64,000 nucleotides of DNA from NCBI RefSeq assembly GCF_001558155.1, contig NZ_LOAS01000008.1:1-64000 (forward strand), given 5' to 3'. A model generated the notes under the pieces. That model saw nothing but the letters and a program-made list of their open reading frames with translations, ran no database searches and was not told the DNA's origin. Position 1 is the first letter of the stretch, and each line of letters begins with the position of its first letter. A program made the translations under genes and the position numbers. This DNA is from Aliiruegeria sabulilitoris (GTDB taxonomy: Bacteria; Pseudomonadota; Alphaproteobacteria; Rhodobacterales; Rhodobacteraceae). This document shows, one piece after another, positions 45,816-54,788 of this stretch.

Positions 45816-46151
45816 TCAGCCGCCCTCGCCGGGGGCCTCGGAGAAGAATTCCATCTTGCCCGACTTGCCATCCATCTCCTCGGCGCTGGCCATCGGCTCC
45901 TTCTTGGAGACGATAACTGGCCAGAGCTCGGCATATTTCCGGTTGAACTCGACCCATTTCTCCATGTCCGGCTCGGTATCGGGACGGATCGCATCGGCAG
46001 GGCATTCAGGCTCGCAGACACCGCAATCGATGCACTCGTCGGGGTGGATCACCAGCGTGTTCTCACCCTCGTAGAAGCAATCGACGGGACAGACCTCGAC
46101 ACAGTCGGTGTATTTGCAGGCAATGCAATTTTCGATGACGACATAGGTCAT
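45816..46151 (-). CDS. fdxA: 7Fe ferredoxin FdxA (3Fe-4S + 4Fe-4S)
   Basis: This 111-residue electron carrier has cysteines at 9, 12, 17, 21, 25, 40, 43, 46 and 50. [20 protein letters not shown] and [14 protein letters not shown] give the layout of Azotobacter-type seven-iron ferredoxins. The C-terminal helix ([15 protein letters not shown]) is normal for the family. GGAGG precedes ATG 46151. It follows the S4-domain gene by 49 nt. Confidence 0.96.
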   Translation of the reverse strand: MTYVVIENCIACKYTDCVEVCPVDCFYEGENTLVIHPDECIDCGVCEPECPADAIRPDTEPDMEKWVEFNRKYAELWPVIVSKKEPMASAEEMDGKSGKMEFFSEAPGEGG

Positions 46152-46200
46152 GGGGACCTCCGGATTGGCGTTTCGGTAGGTGCTAGCCGAGTGCTTCGGG

Positions 46201-46572
46201 CTAATCAAGCGCCTCGGTGCGGGAATTGATGAGTCTGCGGCGTTCTTTTTTGGTCGGGCGCGGACCGCCCCGGGCGAGCGGCTTTTGCGCGGGCTGCTCC
46301 TCGGGCGGCGACAGATCCTCGTAAAGCGCCTGGGCCTCCGGCGCGGGGCCGCGCCGTTCTCCCAGGGCAAGAATACGGACCACGCGGATGGCGTCTGCCT
46401 GCGGGAAGGTCAGCACGTCGCCGGGAGCGACGGAGCGGGCCGGCTTGGAAATCTTCGTCGCATTGACCCGGATCTTGCCTTCGGAGACCTGTTTCGCGGC
46501 GAGGCTGCGCGTCTTGAAGAAACGCGCATGCCAGAGCCACTTGTCGATGCGAAGCGACGGTGTTTCGGTCAT
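46201..46572 (-). CDS. S4-domain RNA-binding protein (Hsp15-like)
   Basis: This 123-residue protein has an N-terminal S4 RNA-binding domain ([40 protein letters not shown]) and a basic C-terminal tail ([14 protein letters not shown]), as in Hsp15/HslR, which recycles stalled 50S-tRNA complexes. It lies between the helicase and fdxA in the same orientation. A role in RNA metabolism with the helicase is inference from context. Confidence 0.88.
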   Translation of the reverse strand: MTETPSLRIDKWLWHARFFKTRSLAAKQVSEGKIRVNATKISKPARSVAPGDVLTFPQADAIRVVRILALGERRGPAPEAQALYEDLSPPEEQPAQKPLARGGPRPTKKERRRLINSRTEALD

Positions 46573-46604
46573 CGGGGCGTCATTCCCCCTGATCGCGGGC
46601 GAAA

Positions 46605-46665
46605 GGGGGGCGCCGCCCCCCGCGCTCTGGCGAGCGCTTCCCCCGAGACGTTTTCGGAAAAGAGA
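46605..46665 (+). repeat. Palindromic repeat family 1, copy D
   Basis: GGGGGGCGccGCCCCCCGCG, CTCTGGCGAG, a C-run and TTTTCGGAAAAGA occur in family-1 order with drift in the ATATTT part. Unlike other copies it lies inside a co-directional minus-strand gene run, between the helicase and S4 genes, and may insulate them. Confidence 0.75.
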
Positions 46666-46701
46666 AATCTGATCGTTCGACGACCGGCAGGCGGCACGCC
46701 G

Positions 46702-49700
46702 TCACTTTTTCTCCGTGAGCCCCATGAGGGCGGCAGCGAAGGGATTGTCCGGATCGATCGGCTTTTCCTTCCTCGGCGGGCGGGCCTGGTAGGTCTTGGC
46801 ACCTTGCGGCTTGCCGCCGGGCTTGCCGCCCCGGTGATCGCGATCGCGTCCACCGCTCTTGCCATCCTGTCGCTTGCCGCCTTTGCCGCCTTTGCCGCGC
46901 GGCTTGCCACCCTGGCCCTGACGCTCTTCGCCACCTTGCTGGCCGCGCCCCTGACCTTGCTGGTCGCGGCGCGGGCGACCACCGCCCTGACGGCGGGGAG
47001 CCCAGCTGAAAGTATAGAAGAGCTCGATTTCGGGTTCAGCTTCGGGTTCGGCTTCGGCGACCAGTTCGCTCTGCGTGGCCGCTTCGTCCTCGGCCGCGTC
47101 GGCGACGGGGGCCTCTTCCATTGCGGGGGCGGGGTCGGTCTCCGCGGCGTCGGGCGCGGCAACTTCCACCTCGTTCACCGGGGACTCTGGAGTTTCATCG
47201 GCGGCAACCGGCGCGTCTTCGGCCGGGGTTTCCGCCCCTTCTTCAGCGACGTGCGCCGCGGCTTCAAGCTCGGCGGGAGCGCCTTCGGCTGCTGCCTCGG
47301 TTGCGTCGGAAGCCGGGGCTTCCTCCGGCGTGGCATCTGGCGCAGGCACCTTCACCTTGGGCCGTTCGCCTTTCTCGGCGCGATAGCCAAGCCCTTGCAG
47401 CAGCTCGGCAAACTGCTCGAGCGTCATGCCGGTGATCGAGAGCATGTCCGGGCTGGCTTCGAAGCCGCCGCGGCTGTCCTCGCCGCGCAGTTGGTCGGCG
47501 AGGCGTTCCAGCATGTCGATGCGGATCGCGCGGGAGCCGGCGATGCGGTAGCCGGACATGGCCGCATGTTCCTGCGGCGTGCCTTCGGGCACGGGCACGG
47601 TCACGAGGCCCGGCGGCGGCGCTTCGGGGAACTCCTGAAGATCGTTCCAGAGCGACCAGAGCACGAGGCGCAGGCGCGTGGGCGCGGGCTTGAGCAGCAG
47701 CGGCATGAAGACCGTGTACTGGCCGAAACGCACGCCATGCTTGCGCAGCAGGCCGCGAGCCTCCTGGTCGAGCGCTTTCACATCGGCCGAGATGCCGTCA
47801 CGGGGCAGCACGCCGAAACCTTCGAGCATCTGGAAGGCGAAGCCGCGCGGCAGGCCGGCGAGTGTCTCGTCCTTGCTCATCGCCAGCAGCGGCTCGAACA
47901 GCGTGGCCACCTTGCGGTCGATGAAATGCTGAAGGCGGCGGGTGACCTTTTCGATCACGTCATGGCCGGCATCTTCCTCGACGAAGGCCTGTACCGTCGG
48001 CTTGAACGCGTCGCCGCCCTTGACCAGCTTGCCAACGGCATGCTCGCCCCACATCAACCCGCCCTGTTCGGTAAAGTCGATCTCGGTATCTGGCGCGTTA
48101 TAGAAGCGGTCCGCGCGCAGGTGGAATTCCGGCCTTAGCGCCGTCATTGCCGCCTGGTGCAGCATTTTCGCCTCTTCCGGCGTCTGCGATGTGTCCTGGG
48201 AGAAGCGGAACCCCTCCAGACGGCCCACGAACTGTTCCGCAACCGTCACTTCACCCTTGTCGTTCACCTCGGCCACAAGGCTCTCCTTCTGCTTCAACCG
48301 CCGCAACAGCACGCTCGTGCGCCGGTCAACAAATCTTTGAGTCAAAGCTCCGTGAAGAGCATCCGACAGGCGGTCTTCTACCGCGCGTGTTTCCCCGCGC
48401 CAATGCATTTCGTCATCCAACCAGCCCGAACGTTGCGCGACATAGGTCCATGTGCGGATATACGCCAGTCTTTTGGACAAAGCATCGATATCGCCGTCAC
48501 TTCTGTCGATGCGTTTGACCTGTCGGGCCATCCAGTCATCGGGCACGCGGCCGACATCGTTGAGAAATCCGAAAATGCGGCCCAGGAGGTTGGCATGTTC
48601 GGAATGCGAGATGCCACGGAAATCGGGGATTCGGCACACGTCCCAGAGCATGCGCACGCCGCGCGGGTTGCGGACGCGGTGGATCACGTCCGGCTCGGCG
48701 GCCAGCGCCTTGAGCACCATCAGGTCGTCGGATTCGCGGGTGCGGGTGAGCAGCTCGTCATCGGTGCGCTCCTCCAGCGAGGCGATTAGCCGGGGCACGG
48801 TGCCGAATTCCAGGTCCGAGTTGCGCCACTGCAGCTTGCGGATCGGCGCGAAGCGGTGGTTGACGATGGCCTCGGCCACCTCCTCGTCAAGCGGGGGCGC
48901 CTCGCCGGTGACACCGAAGGTACCATGCGTCTTGTAGCGCCCTGCCCGCCCGGCGATCTGGCCAAGCTCGTTGGGCATCAGCTCGCGCATCCGGCGGCCA
49001 TCGAACTTGCGCAACCCCGAGAGCGCGACATGGGTGATGTCGAGATTGAGGCCCATGCCGATGGCGTCGGTGGCGACAAGGTAATCGACCTCGCCGGACT
49101 GGTAGAGCTCGACCTGCGCGTTGCGGGTGCGCGGCGAAAGCGCACCCATCACCACCGCCGCCCCGCCCTTTTGCCGGCGCAGCAGCTCCGCGATCGCATA
49201 GACGTTCTCGACCGAGAAACCGACGATGGCGGAGCGCGGCGGCATGCGGGAGATCTTCTTGGAGCCGGCATAGGTCAGGTCGGAGAAGCGCTCGCGGCGC
49301 AGGAAATGGGCCTTGGGCACCAACGCGGCGATGGCCCCGCGCATCGTGTCGGCACCGAGAAACATGGTTTCGTGCTGTCCGCGAGCATGCAGCAGCCGGT
49401 CGGTGAAGACGTGGCCGCGCTCGGGATCGGCGCAGAGCTGGATCTCGTCGATGGCGAGGAAGTCGGCGCCGATATCGGTCGGCATCGACTCGACCGTACA
49501 GACCCAATACTGCGCCCGCTGAGGCACGATCCGTTCCTCGCCGGTGACCAGCGCCACTACGGAGGGCCCGCGCAGCTTGACGATCCGGTCATATACCTCG
49601 CGCGCGAGCAGCCGCAGCGGCAGGCCGATCACACCGGTGCGGTGCGCCAGCATCCGTTCGATCGCGTAATGCGTCTTGCCGGTATTGGTGGGGCCAAGCA

Positions 49701-49725
49701 CCGCGGTGATGTTGGTCTGGCGCAT
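46702..49725 (-). CDS. SUV3-like RNA/DNA helicase with long disordered tail
   Basis: This 1007-residue superfamily-2 helicase resembles mitochondrial SUV3. Walker A GPTNTGKT is at 11-18 and the DEIQ box (AIDEIQLC) at 93-96. GALSPRTRNAQVELYQSGEV, VATDAIGMGLNLDI and QIAGRAGRYKTHG are the C-terminal helicase motifs. A helical middle and a SUV3-C-like part follow. From about residue 765 the chain is Ala/Glu/Pro-rich and acidic, then (about 905-985) very Gly/Arg/Lys/Gln-rich. Probable role: RNA degradation or ribosome-related RNA remodelling. It has its own upstream region, then repeat D and the S4 gene follow. Confidence 0.88.
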   Translation of the reverse strand: MRQTNITAVLGPTNTGKTHYAIERMLAHRTGVIGLPLRLLAREVYDRIVKLRGPSVVALVTGEERIVPQRAQYWVCTVESMPTDIGADFLAIDEIQLCADPERGHVFTDRLLHARGQHETMFLGADTMRGAIAALVPKAHFLRRERFSDLTYAGSKKISRMPPRSAIVGFSVENVYAIAELLRRQKGGAAVVMGALSPRTRNAQVELYQSGEVDYLVATDAIGMGLNLDITHVALSGLRKFDGRRMRELMPNELGQIAGRAGRYKTHGTFGVTGEAPPLDEEVAEAIVNHRFAPIRKLQWRNSDLEFGTVPRLIASLEERTDDELLTRTRESDDLMVLKALAAEPDVIHRVRNPRGVRMLWDVCRIPDFRGISHSEHANLLGRIFGFLNDVGRVPDDWMARQVKRIDRSDGDIDALSKRLAYIRTWTYVAQRSGWLDDEMHWRGETRAVEDRLSDALHGALTQRFVDRRTSVLLRRLKQKESLVAEVNDKGEVTVAEQFVGRLEGFRFSQDTSQTPEEAKMLHQAAMTALRPEFHLRADRFYNAPDTEIDFTEQGGLMWGEHAVGKLVKGGDAFKPTVQAFVEEDAGHDVIEKVTRRLQHFIDRKVATLFEPLLAMSKDETLAGLPRGFAFQMLEGFGVLPRDGISADVKALDQEARGLLRKHGVRFGQYTVFMPLLLKPAPTRLRLVLWSLWNDLQEFPEAPPPGLVTVPVPEGTPQEHAAMSGYRIAGSRAIRIDMLERLADQLRGEDSRGGFEASPDMLSITGMTLEQFAELLQGLGYRAEKGERPKVKVPAPDATPEEAPASDATEAAAEGAPAELEAAAHVAEEGAETPAEDAPVAADETPESPVNEVEVAAPDAAETDPAPAMEEAPVADAAEDEAATQSELVAEAEPEAEPEIELFYTFSWAPRRQGGGRPRRDQQGQGRGQQGGEERQGQGGKPRGKGGKGGKRQDGKSGGRDRDHRGGKPGGKPQGAKTYQARPPRKEKPIDPDNPFAAALMGLTEKK

Positions 49726-49927
49726 CTCTATGGAATCTATATTCGATCAGTTCGGAGAGGGAGTGGATTTCAGCGCCACTCTGGGCGCGCACGGGGTCAG
49801 CCCCTTAGAGCGGGTACCCTGTCCGGGGTCTTGTCGCTCTTGCCTGCTCTTGATTTGGAACGGATCATCCGGCGCGTTCGGGGTCCCTCATGCCACATCT
49901 AAAGTCCCCTCGCTTGCCAGGGGCGCG

Positions 49928-50497
49928 CTAGAGATGCTCGCCCTCGACGGTTTTCGACAGCCGTTCCATGGCTTCGTGTAATTCAGGGCGGTGGGGATGT
50001 ATAGCCTCGACGGCGCGATAGGCCTCCAGCGCCTCGTCCTCGTGGCCAAGCTCCTCGAAAATCACCGCGAGGCCCATGAGTGCGCCAAAATGATTCGGAT
50101 TGAGCGCCAGCGTATGGCGGATGTCTTCCAGCGAAAGGCCGAGCTCCCCCATGTGGAAGAACACCGTGGCGCGGGCATTCCAGCCTTCGGCAAAATCCGG
50201 CGCGTGGTCCGTAAGTGCCGTCAGATGTTCCACAGCCGCCTTCATATCGCCCGATTCGAGGGCAGCCGTCCCCCGGCGCAGCAAAAGATCCATGGCAGGA
50301 GATCCCGACTTGGACCATTGCTGAAGAATACTATCCTCTATCTGAGACCAGCCCGGTTGTTCGGGTTTGGCCAGTTCACCAAGCAGGCGTTCGACCTCCT
50401 GCGTGCCCATTCCCTGCCCGAACGCAGGCAAAGAAATCACGTTCGCGGCAAGAAATGCCGCAACGAACCGGTTGAGAGAGGGTGCATAGCTAACCAT
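49928..50497 (-). CDS. Exported TPR-repeat protein
   Basis: This 189-residue protein has a signal peptide (about 1-27, NRFVAAFLAANVISLPAFGQ) and at least three tetratricopeptide repeats, for example DFAEGWNARATVFFHMGELG and NHFGALMGLAVIFEELGHED. It probably serves as a periplasmic protein-interaction scaffold. No ribosome site is obvious before ATG 50497, so the start is less certain. It is divergent from the SCP2 gene. Confidence 0.8.
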   Translation of the reverse strand: MVSYAPSLNRFVAAFLAANVISLPAFGQGMGTQEVERLLGELAKPEQPGWSQIEDSILQQWSKSGSPAMDLLLRRGTAALESGDMKAAVEHLTALTDHAPDFAEGWNARATVFFHMGELGLSLEDIRHTLALNPNHFGALMGLAVIFEELGHEDEALEAYRAVEAIHPHRPELHEAMERLSKTVEGEHL

Positions 50498-50568
50498 AAC
50501 GGTCGGAGTTTAACGCGATCGCCGGAGAATCCAACATGCCGGCCATCACTTTCACTGGAGGATAACGC

Positions 50569-50856
50569 GTGAGTGAACTTATCGAGAAGGCAGTCGCCGC
50601 CCTGAGCGAGCGTATGGATGGCGAGCTTGCCGGCTCGGCCAAATTCGTGCTGTCGGGCGAAGGCGCGATAATGATCGACGCTTCGGGCGTGCGCGCGGGC
50701 GACGAGGAGGCCGATGTGACCCTGACCGCCGATGCCGACGTTTTCCAGCAAATCCTGGAAGGCGAGCTGAACCCGACCGGCGCCTTCATGTCCGGCAAGC
50801 TCACTGTCGATGGCGATATGGGCCTCGCCATGCAGCTGGCCAGCGTCCTTTCCTGA
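50569..50856 (+). CDS. SCP2 sterol-binding-domain protein
   Basis: This is a 95-residue stand-alone SCP2 domain (SAKFVLSGEGAIMIDASGVR, EADVTLTADADVFQQILEGE, NPTGAFMSGKLTVDGDMGLA), a lipid-binding fold. The GTG start has a perfect GGAGGA 6 nt upstream. It precedes the alpha/beta hydrolase gene by 11 nt. A lipid hydrolysis or transfer pair is plausible but is inference. Confidence 0.88.
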   Translation: MSELIEKAVAALSERMDGELAGSAKFVLSGEGAIMIDASGVRAGDEEADVTLTADADVFQQILEGELNPTGAFMSGKLTVDGDMGLAMQLASVLS

Positions 50857-50867
50857 GCGGAAACGGG

Positions 50868-51809
50868 ATGGAGCGCGCTCCCTTGTTCGAAGACATTGCC
50901 GATGCGCCTATGGGCGCTTCGGCTTTCTGGGTGACTGCGCCCGACGGGGTGCGCCTGCGCGTGGCCCTGCTCGCCCCGCCGCCGAAGCAGGCGCGGGGCA
51001 CGGTGCTGCTGTTCACCGGTCGGACCGAATACGTGGAGAAATACGGCCCCGCCGCGGCCGAACTCCAGGCCCGCGGCTATGCATGTTTGAGCCTCGACTG
51101 GCGGGGACAGGGGCTGTCGGACCGCCCGCTCGACGATCCCGCCACCGGCCATGTGGGGCGGTTTCCCGAGTATCAGCTCGATATCGCGGGGTTGATGCAG
51201 GCCGCCGAAACGCTGTCCCTGCCCGATCCCTATTTCCTGATTGCCCATTCCATGGGCGGCGGCATCGGGTTGCGCGCGCTTCACAGCAAGCTGCCTGTAC
51301 GCGCGGCGGCCTTTACCGGGCCGATGTGGGGCATCGCCCTGCCCGCCATGCTGCGCCCCGTGGCACAGATCCTCGCCGCGCTCGGCCACTCGACGGGTTT
51401 CGGGCATAATTTCGCGCCCTCGACCAAGCCGGAGACGTATGTTCTGGAGGCGGAATTCGAGGATAACACGCTTACGACGGACAGGCAGATGTTCGAATGG
51501 ATGGGCAGCCAGGTGCGCGCCCACCCCGAGCTTGGGCTTGGCGGACCGTCGATGACGTGGCTGCATGCGGCCTTCACGGAGCTGCGCGCGCTGCGGGGCA
51601 AGCCAGCACCCGACCTGCCCTGCCTGACCTGGGTGGGGAGCAATGAGCGGATTGTCGACGTACCGGCCATTCGCCAACGGATGGCTACCTGGCCCAAGGG
51701 AGAGCTGGCCGAGATTGCTGGCGCGGAGCATGAGGTAATGATGGAGCCGGAAGCGACGCGGCGCGCCTTTTTCGACGCGACAGCGGGGCTGTTTCGCCGC
51801 GCGGTCTGA
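50868..51809 (+). CDS. Alpha/beta hydrolase, lysophospholipase-like
   Basis: This 313-residue alpha/beta hydrolase has its nucleophile Ser128 in IAHSMGGG, an oxyanion region in LLFTGRTEYVEKYG, and probable acid and base in the WVGSNERIVD and AGAEHEVMME segments. SLDWRGQGLSDRPLDD is typical of PldB/monoacylglycerol lipase types. It lies directly behind the SCP2 gene. Substrate is unproven; a phospholipid or acylglycerol is likely. Confidence 0.88.
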   Translation: MERAPLFEDIADAPMGASAFWVTAPDGVRLRVALLAPPPKQARGTVLLFTGRTEYVEKYGPAAAELQARGYACLSLDWRGQGLSDRPLDDPATGHVGRFPEYQLDIAGLMQAAETLSLPDPYFLIAHSMGGGIGLRALHSKLPVRAAAFTGPMWGIALPAMLRPVAQILAALGHSTGFGHNFAPSTKPETYVLEAEFEDNTLTTDRQMFEWMGSQVRAHPELGLGGPSMTWLHAAFTELRALRGKPAPDLPCLTWVGSNERIVDVPAIRQRMATWPKGELAEIAGAEHEVMMEPEATRRAFFDATAGLFRRAV

Positions 51810-51843
51810 AAAACCCCTTGGCGTGATTGCGGCATTTGTCGCT

Positions 51844-51905
51844 GGAGGGCCCTGCCCCTCACGCTCTTGCAAGCGCTCCCCGGAGGCATTTCCGGAAAGA
51901 TGATT
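51844..51905 (+). repeat. Palindromic repeat family 1, degenerate copy E
   Basis: GAGGGCCCTGCCCCTCACGC, TCTTGCAAGCGCTCCCC, GGAGGCATTTCCGGAAAGATGATTG follows the family-1 order, but both hairpins are partly decayed. It lies between the hydrolase and ribB genes. Confidence 0.6.
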
Positions 51906-52016
51906 GCGGAGGTTTTCGCCCGTGCCGGTTGGGGGGATTGCTTGTTCTGGGGCGCTCTGTCTGGTAAAGCGCGCGGCCTTGGGCTACCAGAGCCTACATT
52001 TCCCGGGGAGCCGACC

Positions 52017-53108
52017 TTGACCGAATCCTATGCCGACGCAATTTCTCCGATCGAGGAGATCATCGAAGACGCTCGCAATGGCCGCATGTTCATCCTTGTC
52101 GATCACGAGGACCGCGAGAACGAAGGCGACCTTTGCATCCCGGCCCAGATGGCCACGCCCGACGCGATCAACTTCATGGCCACCCATGGGCGCGGGCTGA
52201 TCTGCCTGACGCTGACTGGCGAGCGGATCGACGCGCTCGGCCTGCCGCTGATGGCCTCCTACAATTCCTCGCGCCACGAGACGGCCTTTACCGTCTCGAT
52301 CGAGGCGCGCGAAGGCGTGACCACCGGCATTTCGGCCCATGACCGTGCCCGCTCGGTGGCCGTGGCCATCGACAGCGCCTCCACCGCGGCCGATATCGCC
52401 ACGCCCGGTCATGTCTTCCCGCTGCGCGCGCGCGATGGCGGCGTTCTGGTGCGGGCCGGTCATACCGAGGCCGCAGTGGACGTCTCCCGGCTTGCCGGGC
52501 TCAACCCCTCGGGCGTGATCTGCGAGGTCATGAGTGAAGACGGCACCATGGCCCGCCTGCCCGAACTGATCGCCTTCGGCCAGAAGCACGGGCTCAAGAT
52601 CGGCACGATCTCCGACCTGATCGCCTATCGCCGCCGGCACGACAATCTCGTGCAGGAGACCGAGCGCCGCAACGTGACCTCGCATTTCGGTGGCGACTGG
52701 GAGATGCGCATCTTTACCGACGGCACCGAGGGCACGGAGCATGTCGCGCTGGTCAAGGGCGACATCACCACGCCGGAGCCGGTGCTCGTGCGGACCCATG
52801 CGCTCGACCCGCTGGCCGACCTGCTGGGCATTGGCGTGGACCGGCCCGACCTGTTGGGGCGTGCGATGGAGATCATCGCCAAGGAAGGCCGTGGTGTTGT
52901 CTGCCTGTTCCGCGAGCCGCAGCCCAAGCTGCACCGCGAGGAAGAAGAAGGTCCGCGCACCGTCAAGCATACCGGTCTTGGCGCCCAGATCCTGTCGGAG
53001 CTGGGACTGGACAAACTGGTTCTGCTGACCAATTCGCCCGCCACACGCTATGTCGGCCTGGACGCCTATGGGCTGACCATTGCCGGCACCCGTCCGATCA
53101 CGGAGTAA
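52017..53108 (+). CDS. ribB: 3,4-dihydroxy-2-butanone-4-phosphate synthase with degenerate GTP cyclohydrolase II domain (RibBX type)
   Basis: In this 363-residue protein, residues 1-205 are a normal RibB domain ([56 protein letters not shown]) that makes the four-carbon riboflavin precursor. Residues 206-363 align with RibA, but the zinc motif (SECLTGDVFGSLRCDCG in active enzymes) is replaced by [13 protein letters not shown] with no Cys, so cyclohydrolase activity is unlikely. I start at TTG 52017 (GGGGAG 6 nt upstream); the longer ATG reading passes through a repeat. It heads ribB-ribH-nusB. Confidence 0.93.
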   Translation: MTESYADAISPIEEIIEDARNGRMFILVDHEDRENEGDLCIPAQMATPDAINFMATHGRGLICLTLTGERIDALGLPLMASYNSSRHETAFTVSIEAREGVTTGISAHDRARSVAVAIDSASTAADIATPGHVFPLRARDGGVLVRAGHTEAAVDVSRLAGLNPSGVICEVMSEDGTMARLPELIAFGQKHGLKIGTISDLIAYRRRHDNLVQETERRNVTSHFGGDWEMRIFTDGTEGTEHVALVKGDITTPEPVLVRTHALDPLADLLGIGVDRPDLLGRAMEIIAKEGRGVVCLFREPQPKLHREEEEGPRTVKHTGLGAQILSELGLDKLVLLTNSPATRYVGLDAYGLTIAGTRPITE

Positions 53109-53111
53109 ACC

Positions 53112-53663
53112 ATGGCTCAAGCCGAGACCCATTACACGCTTCCGCTGCCGAGCTTCGACAAGCCGGTGAAGCTGCTCATCGTCGTCGCCCCCTATTACAA
53201 GGACATCGCCGACGAGCTGGTTGCCGGCGCCAAGGCGGAAATCGAGAAGGCCGGCGGGGAATGGGAGCTGGTCGAGGTGCCCGGGGCGCTGGAAGTGCCG
53301 ACCGCGATCCGCATCGCCTATCGCCAGGCGAATTTCGACGGCTTCGTGGCCCTGGGCTGCGTCATTCGCGGCGAGACCACGCATTACGATACGGTCTGCA
53401 ATGACAGCTCGCGCGCGCTGCAACTGCTGGGGCTGGACGGGGCATGTATCGGCAACGGCATCCTGACGGTGGAGAATCGCGAACAGGCCGTGGCGCGGGC
53501 GGAAGCGGCCGGGCAGAACAAGGGCGGCGGCGCAGCCGCGGCAGCGCTGCACCTGATCGCGCTGACCCGCAAATACGGCGGCGCAAAGGAAGAAATAGGC
53601 TTCAAGCCCCCGCGCGACGAGATCCTGCTCGCCGGCGAACCGGATGGGTCCAAAACCGCATGA
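53112..53663 (+). CDS. ribH: 6,7-dimethyl-8-ribityllumazine synthase
   Basis: This 183-residue enzyme condenses the RibB product with the pyrimidine to form lumazine. Active-site His91 lies in GCVIRGETTHYDTVCND; VEVPGALEVPTAI is the substrate-binding segment. It starts 3 nt after ribB. Its stop overlaps the nusB start (ATGA). Confidence 0.97.
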   Translation: MAQAETHYTLPLPSFDKPVKLLIVVAPYYKDIADELVAGAKAEIEKAGGEWELVEVPGALEVPTAIRIAYRQANFDGFVALGCVIRGETTHYDTVCNDSSRALQLLGLDGACIGNGILTVENREQAVARAEAAGQNKGGGAAAAALHLIALTRKYGGAKEEIGFKPPRDEILLAGEPDGSKTA

Positions 53664-54118
53664 CCGACAAGAAACAGATGCGTTCGGCCGCTCGGCTTTA
53701 TGCCGTGCAGGCCCTGTTCCAGATGGAAAGCTCCGGCCAGACGACCGAGTCGGTCGTCAAGGAGTTCAAGGATCTGCGCTTTGGTGCCAGCTATGACGAT
53801 ATCGGCGAGTTCGCCGAGGGCGACCCGGAGGTCTTCCGCAAGCTGGTCTTCACGGCGGTGAACGAGCAGGCGAAGATCGACCAGATGACCCACCGCGCGC
53901 TGGTGGCCAAGTGGCCGATCGCGCGGATCGACCCCACGCTGCGGGCGCTGTTCCGCGCGGCCGGGGCGGAACTGGTGGAAGCCGTGACACCGCCCAAGGT
54001 GGTGATTGTGGAATTCGTGGACGTGGCCAAGGCCTTCTTCCCCGAGGGCCGCGAGCCGAAATTCGTCAATGCCGTGCTCGACCACATGGCCCGCGAGGCG
54101 CAGCCCGAGAAGTTCTAG
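53660..54118 (+). CDS. nusB: Transcription antitermination factor NusB
   Basis: This 152-residue all-helical RNA-binding factor works with NusE (S10) in rRNA antitermination. SAARLYAVQALFQMESSG at the N-terminus and PPKVVIVEFVDVAKAFFPEG with FVNAVLDHMAREA at the C-terminus are the family signatures. Coupling to ribH by a 4-nt overlap is a conserved arrangement. Confidence 0.96.
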   Translation: MTDKKQMRSAARLYAVQALFQMESSGQTTESVVKEFKDLRFGASYDDIGEFAEGDPEVFRKLVFTAVNEQAKIDQMTHRALVAKWPIARIDPTLRALFRAAGAELVEAVTPPKVVIVEFVDVAKAFFPEGREPKFVNAVLDHMAREAQPEKF

Positions 54119-54371
54119 AACACTGCACCGCTTCGACAGATGTGCGTCCGGACATCGATCCGGACCCTGAGCCTTCCGCTTGCTCGGTTTCCGGCAGCGG
54201 CCATCTCCCATTCGGTATCATCGGGGGAATTATACCCTGATGATCCCCGGGAACAGAATAAATACACATTCGAAACATACCAATTGATCTGGATCATGGA
54301 GAACCTTGGCAAACAGGGGACTGCTTGGCCCCGTGTTTGGAACACCGTCACGAAACAGAGGAGTTTCTGCC
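54119..54371. other. Spacer between nusB and the small secreted protein
   Basis: This is 253 nt, AT-rich toward the right. A hairpin GTCCGGA/TCCGGAC (54146-54152 and 54159-54165) lies soon after nusB without a T-run. ATCATC...GATGAT flanks 54218-54246. The region must contain the promoter of the next gene. Confidence 0.4.
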
Positions 54372-54641
54372 ATGACGAGATCACTCGCGTTCGCTATTGC
54401 GGCATTCACCCTGGCCTTCACCGGCAACGCCCTCGCAATTGATCAGACCGGACTACAAGCACTGGCGCCAAAACCAGCACCGTTCACAGAGCTTTTGGAT
54501 GGCCAGTACCGCGTCAGCCAATCTGCAACCTGCCTTCTGAATGGCGAGCGCTACAACAAGGGCGCGCGTATGTGCATTGGCGGGGTCTTCAACTACTGCA
54601 ACGACAAGGGGCTTTGGGAGCCGTCAAACCAGAAGTGCTGA
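54372..54641 (+). CDS. Small secreted four-cysteine protein, DUF1496-like
   Basis: This 89-residue protein has a signal peptide ending near ALA-22. The mature part has Cys at 54, 68, 76 and 89 (SATCLLNGERYNKGARMCIG, FNYCNDKGLWEPSNQKC), suggesting two disulfides. The pattern C-x-x-x-G-x-x-Y-x-x-G-A resembles DUF1496 but is not certain. GAGGAG lies 8 nt before ATG 54372 and a terminator follows, so it is a real monocistronic gene. Function unknown. Confidence 0.7.
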   Translation: MTRSLAFAIAAFTLAFTGNALAIDQTGLQALAPKPAPFTELLDGQYRVSQSATCLLNGERYNKGARMCIGGVFNYCNDKGLWEPSNQKC

Positions 54642-54729
54642 GTTTTTTTCCACGGCCCATAGGAGCCTTGGCGCGCCAGCTTGGGCCGTTTGGACTGTCT
54701 ATACTCCAGCCCTCAACATGTCCGCCATC

Positions 54730-54760
54730 GCCTCCATGTGCAACTCATGGAGGCTATTTT
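54730..54760 (+). terminator. Terminator after the small secreted gene
   Basis: A perfect 9-bp stem GCCTCCATG/CATGGAGGC (54730-54738 and 54746-54754) is followed by TATTTT on the plus strand. It lies between this gene and the convergent enoyl-CoA hydratase gene. Confidence 0.75.
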
Positions 54761-54788
54761 GCGTTCGTTCTGTTGGCCGCGGTTTGCC

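Noticed and set aside
51810-52016. FMN riboswitch before ribB
   Set aside because: The conserved AGGGTGAAATTCCC-type core is absent; the gap is mostly a decayed repeat.
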